Positions 58,620 to 64,000 of a stretch of 64,000 bases of DNA are shown one piece after another (the stretch's first letter is position 1; every line of letters begins with the position of its first letter). Origin of the DNA: G963717155 sp963717155 (GTDB lineage: Bacteria; Actinomycetota; Thermoleophilia; Gaiellales; JALYLC01); NCBI GenBank assembly GCA_963717155.1, contig OY970326.1, positions 3,906,001 through 3,970,000 on the forward strand. Direction: 5' to 3'. Position numbers and translations under genes: made by a program. Below the pieces are notes generated by a model, which made no database searches, had not been told where the DNA came from, and worked only from the letters and a program-made list of their open reading frames with translations.

Positions 58620-58970
58620 TCAACCACCGGCGAGCTTGACCTGGTGACCGGCCTTCCGGAGATGCTCGACGACGCGCTCGCGGTGGTCGCCCTGGATCTC
58701 GATCGTCCCCTCGGCGACCGACCCTCCCGTTGCGCACAGCTTCTTGAGCTGGCCCGCGAGCGCCCGCAGCTCCGCGTCATTGCCGGCAAAGCCCGAGATC
58801 GTCGTGACGGTCTTCCCGCGGCGCCCACCCGTCTCGCGCCGGACGCGCAGGATCCCGTCACCGGTCGGTCGCGCAGCTGCGCGACAGCCGCAGCGGCCGT
58901 CCTGCAGCGGGCCACCGCAGTGCGGACAGCGGCGTACGCGTCCCCCACCGGTCGAGTAGACGAGTCCCAC
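58620..58970 (-). CDS. SUI1/eIF1-like translation factor (YciH family) with zinc ribbon
   Basis: An intact 116-residue protein. An N-terminal zinc-ribbon-like stretch (RRCPHCGGPLQDGRCGC) precedes the SUI1 domain: ILRVRRETGGRRGKTVTTIS, DAELRALAGQLKKLCATGG and EIQGDHRERVVEHLRKAG. Bacterial YciH proteins resemble eukaryotic eIF1 and may bind the 30S subunit. GTG 58970 is used because a TACCGT hexamer lies eight bases upstream without a Shine-Dalgarno, suggesting a leaderless start. It is divergent from the GluQRS gene. Confidence 0.82.
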   Translation of the reverse strand: MGLVYSTGGGRVRRCPHCGGPLQDGRCGCRAAARPTGDGILRVRRETGGRRGKTVTTISGFAGNDAELRALAGQLKKLCATGGSVAEGTIEIQGDHRERVVEHLRKAGHQVKLAGG

Positions 58971-58978
58971 GGGAACGG

Positions 58979-58984
58979 ACGGTA
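58979..58984 (-). promoter_or_regulatory. Possible -10 element (TACCGT) for the SUI1-like gene
   Basis: On the minus strand TACCGT ends eight bases before GTG 58970, with no ribosome binding site between. Confidence 0.35.
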
Positions 58985-58989
58985 GCGTC

Positions 58990-59073
58990 TCAGGGCCCGT
59001 CTCAGTGGGTATCGTGGATGCATGGCGCGTGGCGCACGTCAGGCGCCGCGAGGCCCGCTGAGACGGGCCCTGA
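58990..59073. promoter_or_regulatory. Perfect 16-base inverted repeat around the GluQRS start
   Basis: TCAGGGCCCGTCTCAG (58990-59005) and CTGAGACGGGCCCTGA (59058-59073) match without mismatch, 52 bases apart. They bracket the first possible start codon (59022) and end three bases before the second (59076). They could form a long RNA hairpin or be a pair of protein sites between the divergent SUI1 and GluQRS genes. Confidence 0.6.
59010..59015 (+). promoter_or_regulatory. Possible -10 element (TATCGT) for GluQRS
   Basis: TATCGT ends six bases before ATG 59022. If used, the transcript would start at that ATG, and the left arm of the inverted repeat would stay outside the RNA. Confidence 0.35.
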
Positions 59074-59957
59074 CGATGCCGCACGTCGGACGCTACGCAC
59101 CCAGCCCCAGTGGAGACCTGCACGTCGGAAACGCACGAACGGCGCTGCTCGCCTGGCTCTGGGCGCGCGGCGAGGGCGGGCGATTCCTGCTCCGTATCGA
59201 GGATCTCGATCCCGATCGCTCGCGCGTCGAGATCGCGGGCCGCCAGATGGATGACCTCTCGTCGCTCGGCCTCGACTGGGACGAGACGCCCGTGTGGCAG
59301 TCCGAGCGCGGCGCGCTGTACGAGCGCGCGCTCGACGAGCTCTCCGCGGCGGGTCTGGTCTATCCGTGCTTCTGCTCGCGGGCCGACGTGCGCGCCGCCA
59401 CGGTCGCCCCGCACGGCCCCGCCGGGCCGGCCTATCCGGGCACCTGCCGCCGGCTCGACGCCGCCGAGGTCGCTCACCGACTTGCCGGAGGTGCGCGCGC
59501 GAGCCTCCGCTACCGCAGCGCCGACGGCAGCGACGACCACGTGCTGCGGCGCTCGGACGGCGTCATCGGCTACCAGCTCGCGGTCGTCGTCGACGACGGC
59601 GAGCAAGGCGTGACGCACGTGCTGCGCGGCGATGATCTCGCACCGTCGACTCCGAGGCAGATCGAGCTGTGGCACTCGCTCGGACTCGGCGCCCCGCCGC
59701 GCTACCTCCACGTGGCGCTCGTCGTGGGGCCGGACGGGAAGCGCCTGGGCAAGCGCCACGGAGACCTCTCGACACGAACGATTCTCGAGTCTGGAACGAC
59801 GCCGGACGAGCTCGTCGGCTGGCTCGCCTACAGCGCTGGACTCGTGCAGACCCCGGCACCCGTGCGGGCTCGCGAGCTCGTCGGGGTGTTCGACGAGCGC
59901 ACGTTGACGTCGGGGCCGACGTCAACCGAGGGCAGTCCGTGGACGTCCGGGACGTGA
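59022..59957 (+). CDS. gluQ: Glutamyl-Q tRNA(Asp) synthetase (GluQRS) or short GluRS-like protein
   Basis: An intact protein of 311 residues from ATG 59022, or 293 from ATG 59076. The class I signature is RYAPSPSGDLHVGNARTALL, LLRIEDLDPDRSRVEIAGRQ follows, and the KMSKS-like loop is GPDGKRLGKRHGDLS. A zinc-binding pattern is suggested by YPCFCSRADVRA and later YPGTCRR. The anticodon-binding domain of a full GluRS is missing, so it should glutamylate queuosine in tRNA-Asp. The first start has a well-placed -10 hexamer. The second directly precedes the conserved domain. Neither has a Shine-Dalgarno. Confidence 0.87.
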   Translation: MARGARQAPRGPLRRALTMPHVGRYAPSPSGDLHVGNARTALLAWLWARGEGGRFLLRIEDLDPDRSRVEIAGRQMDDLSSLGLDWDETPVWQSERGALYERALDELSAAGLVYPCFCSRADVRAATVAPHGPAGPAYPGTCRRLDAAEVAHRLAGGARASLRYRSADGSDDHVLRRSDGVIGYQLAVVVDDGEQGVTHVLRGDDLAPSTPRQIELWHSLGLGAPPRYLHVALVVGPDGKRLGKRHGDLSTRTILESGTTPDELVGWLAYSAGLVQTPAPVRARELVGVFDERTLTSGPTSTEGSPWTSGT

Positions 59958-60004
59958 CGCGGCTACAGTCTTGACCGCCAGTGGCCGAACCTAGTCAGGT
60001 GAAC

Positions 60005-61417
60005 ATGGCATACGACTACGAACTCCTCGCCATCGGCTGCGGCCCGGCGGGGCAGCGAGCCGCGATCCAGACTGCCAAGCTCGGGCATCGTGTGGCGGTC
60101 GTCGAGCGGCCGAACCGCGTCGGCGGCGTCTGCACGAACACCGGCACGCTGCCGTCCAAGACGCTCCGCGCGGCCGCGCTCGACCTGACCGGGCTGCTCC
60201 AGAAGGACATGTACGGCGACGCCTACCGGGTCAAGAGCGAGATCACGGTCGAGGACCTGTTCTGGCGCACCCGGCGCGTGATCGACCGCGAGACCGAGGT
60301 GATCCGGGACCAGCTGTCGCGCAACCACGTCGACCTGCTGACCGGCTCGGCACGGTTCATCGACGCACACACGCTGGACCTCGGCGCCGAGGGCGGCAAT
60401 CGCCGCGTGACTGCCGACAAGATCGTGATCGCGGTCGGAACCACGCCGGTGCAGCCGGCGGACGTCGACTTCGACGGGCGCTCCGTGCTCGATTCGGACA
60501 GCATCCTCCAGCTCGAGCGCATCCCGGCGACGATGACGGTCGTCGGCGCCGGGGTGATCGGCATCGAGTACGCGTCGGTCTTCGCTGCGATCGGCGTGCG
60601 CGTGACGGTGATCGAGCGCCAGGCGCGCCTCCTCCCGTTCGTCGACGCGGAGATCATCGAAGCGCTGCAATACCACCTGCGGGAGCTGCGCGTGTCGCTG
60701 CGCTTCGGCGAGACGGTCGTGGCCGTCAACCGGAGCGAGGACGGACACATCCTGACGCAGCTCGCCAGCGGCAAGATGATCCCGTCCGACGCCGTGCTGT
60801 ACGCCGCCGGACGACAGGGTGCGACCAGCGGGCTCGAGCTCGAGAACGCCGGGCTCGAGGCAGACCCGCGCGGGCGCATCGCGGTGTCCGAGACCTACCA
60901 GACCGCACAGCCGCACATCTACGCGGTGGGCGACGTCGTCGGCTTTCCGAGCCTCGCCTCGACGTCGTCGCAGCAGGGGCGGCAGGCGGCGTGCCACGCC
61001 TTCGGGATCGAGTGCCGGACGATGGAGTCGCTGCTGCCGTTCGGGATCTACACGATCCCCGAGATCTCGACGGTCGGACGCAACGAGGAGGAGCTGACGG
61101 ACGACGCGGTGCCCTACGTCGTCGGCCTCGCGCGCTACCGCGAGATCGCACGCGGGCAGATCTCCGGGGACACGCATGGGATGCTCAAGCTGCTGGTCGC
61201 GCCGGACAGCCGGAAGGTGCTCGGCGTTCACATCTTCGGCAGCGCGGCGGCCGAACTCGTGCACGTGGGGCAGGGTGTGATCGGCCTCGGGGGCACGATC
61301 GACTACCTGATCGACACGGTGTTCAACTACCCGACGTACGCCGAGGCCTACAAGGTGGCCGCGCTCGATGCGATGAATCGGCTGAACGAGCTGAGCGTGG
61401 CGCGCAAGGTCGCGTAG
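60005..61417 (+). CDS. sthA: Soluble (Si-specific) NAD(P)+ transhydrogenase
   Basis: An intact 470-residue flavoprotein of the pyridine-nucleotide-disulfide family. The FAD fold is YELLAIGCGPAGQRAAIQTA and the active-site region is VGGVCTNTGTLPSKTLRAAA, where only one of the two redox cysteines remains, as in SthA and unlike lipoamide dehydrogenase. The NAD domain has TVVGAGVIGIEYASVFAAIG, and IYAVGDVVGFPSLAS contacts FAD. SthA moves hydride between NADPH and NAD. AGGTGA precedes ATG 60005. A GTG at 59981 would add eight residues. Confidence 0.9.
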   Translation: MAYDYELLAIGCGPAGQRAAIQTAKLGHRVAVVERPNRVGGVCTNTGTLPSKTLRAAALDLTGLLQKDMYGDAYRVKSEITVEDLFWRTRRVIDRETEVIRDQLSRNHVDLLTGSARFIDAHTLDLGAEGGNRRVTADKIVIAVGTTPVQPADVDFDGRSVLDSDSILQLERIPATMTVVGAGVIGIEYASVFAAIGVRVTVIERQARLLPFVDAEIIEALQYHLRELRVSLRFGETVVAVNRSEDGHILTQLASGKMIPSDAVLYAAGRQGATSGLELENAGLEADPRGRIAVSETYQTAQPHIYAVGDVVGFPSLASTSSQQGRQAACHAFGIECRTMESLLPFGIYTIPEISTVGRNEEELTDDAVPYVVGLARYREIARGQISGDTHGMLKLLVAPDSRKVLGVHIFGSAAAELVHVGQGVIGLGGTIDYLIDTVFNYPTYAEAYKVAALDAMNRLNELSVARKVA

Positions 61418-61431
61418 CGTCCCGCTCGACG

Positions 61432-61505
61432 GGGCGGTTAGCTCAGTTGGTTAGAGCGCCTGCTTTACACGCAGGAAGTCCGGGGTTCGAATCCCTGACC
61501 GCCCA
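61432..61505 (+). tRNA. tRNA-Val (anticodon UAC)
   Basis: A full cloverleaf fits: acceptor GGGCGGT with ACCGCCC, D-arm AGCTCAGTTGGTTAGAGC, anticodon stem CCTGC / GCAGG with loop TTTACAC (anticodon TAC), variable loop, T-arm CGGGGTTCGAATCCCTG, discriminator A. CCA is not encoded. It lies 14 bases after sthA. The arsenic gene pair follows within 250 bases. Confidence 0.95.
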
Positions 61506-61747
61506 TCAGGAACGCGCTGCTAATCGCAATAGTTCCAGCGGTCGTCCGTGGGCTGCGTCAACCGAATGCCCTCCTTCTGGAAACGAATTGGAAATCTAAC
61601 GCTCGGTAGGATCCCATCCGGGGAGAGGGCGAGCGCGGAGCTCGAGGCCGCGTTCGGCGGAATCCTGGACGGCGCCGAGGCTCCCGTCGCAGGACGCGGT
61701 CGTCGCGCTCGGGGGTGGCTAGCCCCGGCTCGACCGAATTCGATCGG
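61506..61747. other. Intergenic region between tRNA-Val and arsJ
   Basis: These 242 bases hold no gene that I can support. The first 110 bases are clearly less GC-rich (TAATCGCAATAGTTCC, GAAACGAATTGGAAATCTAA) than the neighbours, as expected near an insertion boundary. I found no direct copy of the tRNA 3' end within the window. Confidence 0.4.
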
Positions 61748-63019
61748 TCACGTGGACACGACCACGGACGCCCGCGTTGTCGCGGTGCTAGGTAGGAGCA
61801 GAGACAGCGCTCCCGCTCCGAGCACGAAGATGACGGACGCCCAGAGGCAGGCGTCGAGTCCTTGCCACTGGTAGAGCAGGCCTGAGAGGAGTGTGCCGGC
61901 GAGCCGTCCGGCGGCGTTCGCCATGTAGTAAAAGCCGACGTTCATCGCGACCTTGTCGCCTGCCGCATAGCGCAGGATCAGGTATGAGTGGACGGCGGAG
62001 TTGAGCGCGAAGGCGATTCCGAATGCGATCAGGCCGACCACGATCACGAGTGATGGGTTGGCGCCGCTGCTTGTGATCGCGATCGCGATGAGTGCGGGGA
62101 AGATCGCGAGCACGAATGCGAGTCTTGCGGCGGTCCTGCCGGTCGGCTCGCCACTGGCGGTGCCGGCCCCGCGGGCCCGTCGTCGTAGGAGTTCAGGGGC
62201 GACGGCCTGGACGGCGCCGTAGCCGATCACCCAGATGGCGAGGAACGCGCCGGTCTGCCAGAAGCTCCAGCCTTGCTGGGATTCGAGGTAAACGGGGAGG
62301 CCGACGACGAACCAGACGTCGCGCGAGGCGAAGAGCAGGATGCGCGCGGCGGCAAGCACGTTCACGGCGCGGCTGTTAGAGAACATCTGGGAGAACTTCG
62401 CCTTGCGGTCGGGGTTGCCGAGTGTGCCGCGCATCATCGTCAGCACCATCACGAGTGCCGTCAGGACGAGCGCCGCTAGCAGCAGCTGGGAGGTTCGGAA
62501 GCCGACGACTGTGAGCAGGACGGCGCCGAGGAAGAAGCCGACGCCTTTCAGCGCGTTCTTGGAGCCGGTCAGGATCGCGACCCAGCGGAATAGCGTGTCG
62601 TTCTCGCCTTCGGGCACGACGAGCCGGACGGCGCTCTTCGAGCTCATCTTCGTGAGGTCCTTCGCGATCCCGGAAAGCGCCTGGGAAAGCATGACGTAGG
62701 GCACGACGAGCCAATCAGCGGGTGCGAGCCCGAGCATCAGGAGCGCGCCGATCTGGACCGCGAGTCCCATTACGAGGGTGGCCTTGAGGCCGAGGCGGGC
62801 CGCGAGCCAGCCGCCGACGAGGTTCGTGACGATCCCGAAGAACTCGTAGAACAGGAACAGCGAGGCGACCTCGAACGGCGAGTAGCCGCGCTCGTAGAAG
62901 TAGAAGAGCACGAGCGTGCGGATCGCACCGTCGGTGACGGTGTCCGCCCAGTAGGCGGCGGTCACGATCGCGTAGTTGCGCAGATCGCCGCGACGACCGG
63001 TAGCGGCGGCGTCGTTCAC
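61748..63019 (-). CDS. arsJ: ArsJ-type MFS exporter of 1-arseno-3-phosphoglycerate
   Basis: An intact protein of 423 residues. The start DLRNYAIVTAAYWADTVTDG, LVLFYFYERGYSPFEVASLF and FGIVTNLVGGWLAARLGLKA match ArsJ. About 12 hydrophobic segments are present, including LLLAALVLTALVMVLTMM and LACLWASVIFVLG-like helices at the end. ArsJ pumps out the unstable product formed when GAPDH acts with arsenate. A GAPDH gene lies directly upstream in the same operon, and the GTG start overlaps its stop by four bases, which makes this call firm. It confers arsenate resistance. Confidence 0.9.
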   Translation of the reverse strand: MNDAAATGRRGDLRNYAIVTAAYWADTVTDGAIRTLVLFYFYERGYSPFEVASLFLFYEFFGIVTNLVGGWLAARLGLKATLVMGLAVQIGALLMLGLAPADWLVVPYVMLSQALSGIAKDLTKMSSKSAVRLVVPEGENDTLFRWVAILTGSKNALKGVGFFLGAVLLTVVGFRTSQLLLAALVLTALVMVLTMMRGTLGNPDRKAKFSQMFSNSRAVNVLAAARILLFASRDVWFVVGLPVYLESQQGWSFWQTGAFLAIWVIGYGAVQAVAPELLRRRARGAGTASGEPTGRTAARLAFVLAIFPALIAIAITSSGANPSLVIVVGLIAFGIAFALNSAVHSYLILRYAAGDKVAMNVGFYYMANAAGRLAGTLLSGLLYQWQGLDACLWASVIFVLGAGALSLLLPSTATTRASVVVST

Positions 63020-64000
63020 GCGTGGATGCCCTCTCGGCGTGGTGCGCCGACGAGCGCGGCGAGTTCGACGAGCCGGTTCGCGTAGCCCCATTCGTTGTCG
63101 TACCAGGCGAGCACCTTCACCTGCGTCTCGTTGACGACCATCGTGGAGGGTGCGTCAACGATTGACGAGCGCGGGTCGTCCTTGTAGTCGACGGAGACGA
63201 GTGGGCGTTCTTCGTAGCCGAGGATGCCCGCGAGCGGCCCGTCGGCGGCTGCGCGCAGAAGGCCGTTGACCTCGCCGACCGTGGTCGCGCGTTCGACCTC
63301 GAAGACGCAGTCGGTCAGCGAGGCGTTCAACAGTGGCACCCGCACGGCGAGGCCGTTCAGGCGCCCCTCGAGCTCGGGAAAGATCAGTCCGATCGCCGTC
63401 GCCGAGCCGGTGGTCGTCGGGATCAGCGAGAGCGAGGCCGCGCGGGCACGACGCAGATCCTTGTGCGGCGCATCCGCGACCGTCTGCGTGTTCGTCATGT
63501 CGTGCAGCGTCGTGATTGAGCCGTGGCGGATGCCGATTCCCTCGTGGATCGCCTTGACGACGGGCGCGAGGCAGTTCGTCGTGCACGACGCCGCCGTCAC
63601 GATCTGGTGCACGGCGGGGTCGTAGCGGTCGTCGTTCACGCCCATCACGACGTTCAGGATGCCGCCGCTCTTGACGGGCGCGGCGACGACGACCTTCGAC
63701 ACGCCGCGCGCGAAGAACGGCGCAAGCGTCTCCGGTGTACGGAACCTGCCCGAGCACTCGAGCACGACGTCAACTCCGAGCTCCGACCAGGAGATGTCGT
63801 CGGGCTTGGCGCTCCGGCTGAGCGTGATCGGCCTGCCGTCGACCTCGAGCGCGCCGCCGAGAGGTGCGATCTGGTGGGCCCAGCGCCCATGGACGGAGTC
63901 GAACTCGAGCAGGTGGGCGCATGTCTCGGCGTCGCCCGCCAGCTCGTTCACGTGCACGAAGCGCAGGTCGTCCCGGCCCCAGCCGGCGCGCAACGCGAGA
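63016..64000 (-). CDS. Glyceraldehyde-3-phosphate dehydrogenase of the arsenate-resistance type (N-terminus beyond the window)
   Basis: The visible 327 residues lack only the first ten or so (GINGFGRIGR-type NAD motif). They include FVHVNELAGDAETCAHLLEF, DVVLECSGRF, KVVVAAPVKSGGILNVVMGV, the catalytic cysteine in TAASCTTNCLAPVVKAI, GSATAIGLIFPELEGRLNG and WYDNEWGYANRLVEL. By family knowledge, GAPDH genes paired with arsJ convert arsenate and glyceraldehyde-3-phosphate to 1-arseno-3-phosphoglycerate for export. The overlap with arsJ supports that role over glycolysis. An ArsR-type regulator would be expected just outside the window. Confidence 0.9.
   Translation of the reverse strand, partial: LALRAGWGRDDLRFVHVNELAGDAETCAHLLEFDSVHGRWAHQIAPLGGALEVDGRPITLSRSAKPDDISWSELGVDVVLECSGRFRTPETLAPFFARGVSKVVVAAPVKSGGILNVVMGVNDDRYDPAVHQIVTAASCTTNCLAPVVKAIHEGIGIRHGSITTLHDMTNTQTVADAPHKDLRRARAASLSLIPTTTGSATAIGLIFPELEGRLNGLAVRVPLLNASLTDCVFEVERATTVGEVNGLLRAAADGPLAGILGYEERPLVSVDYKDDPRSSIVDAPSTMVVNETQVKVLAWYDNEWGYANRLVELAALVGAPRREGIHA

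Noticed and set aside
1..64000. CRISPR arrays, insertion sequences, prophage or a conjugative element
   Set aside because: No regularly spaced repeats, transposase, integrase or phage structural genes were seen.

Overview
The window is high-GC DNA with many GTG starts, gene overlaps of 1 to 4 bases and little intergenic space. A SARP/BTAD regulator, a cysNC fusion, a mycothiol-type formaldehyde dehydrogenase next to an MBL hydrolase, and a giant NAD-dependent glutamate dehydrogenase all point to an actinomycete. I infer a soil Actinomycetota, possibly Thermoleophilia (Gaiellales or Solirubrobacterales), but the class is not proven by anything here. About half of the genes, including core ones (ftsH, cysNC, leuD, gdh), are broken by frameshifts. 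At most junctions I could rebuild, the break is one duplicated base. I therefore treat these as sequencing or assembly errors and annotate across them.

Layout. 1-9.2 kb: one tightly coupled operon with the end of a LarA-family nickel enzyme, a DUF1858-like CxxC protein, a three-subunit molybdenum hydroxylase, an acyl-CoA ligase, an enoyl-CoA hydratase, and the nickel-pincer cofactor genes larB, larC and larE. It ends in a strong hairpin and is the most novel-looking system here. 9.3-12.4 kb: a small unknown protein, then a minus-strand sugar-acid operon (lactonase-like amidohydrolase, GntR, KduD-like SDR). 12.4-19.3 kb: a fragment of an FAD oxidase, an ECF sigma factor, a very large SARP-type regulator carrying a degenerate cyclase domain, a small unknown protein and a C-type DyP peroxidase. 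19.3-26.2 kb: sulfate activation (cysD, cysNC) followed by a VOC dioxygenase, a DAO-type oxidase and an aldehyde dehydrogenase.

26.3-35.2 kb: a two-component system, an aldose epimerase, an ABC exporter (fused tandem ATPase with an in-frame stop, plus a large FtsX-like permease) and a SIS sugar isomerase. 35.3-42.3 kb: a PilZ protein, a TetR/MFS divergent pair, a cysteine dioxygenase-like cupin, a LacI regulator, a CAP-domain secreted protein and a secreted subtilase. 42.3-46.1 kb: an XRE-cupin regulator, leuC-leuD, a 600-bp block of three related repeats, and a second PilZ protein. 46.2-61.4 kb: formaldehyde detoxification (ADH plus MBL), a CapA-like protein, ftsH, an aminotransferase, NAD-GDH, a Usp-like protein, a SUI1/YciH protein, GluQRS and the soluble transhydrogenase. 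61.4-64 kb: tRNA-Val(UAC) followed by arsJ and a GAPDH gene, the arsenate-efflux pair, whose position suggests insertion next to the tRNA.

Several leading genes lack a Shine-Dalgarno sequence and instead have a TAnnnT hexamer 6 to 11 bases before the start codon, which suggests leaderless transcripts. I saw no CRISPR array, insertion sequence, prophage or rRNA.
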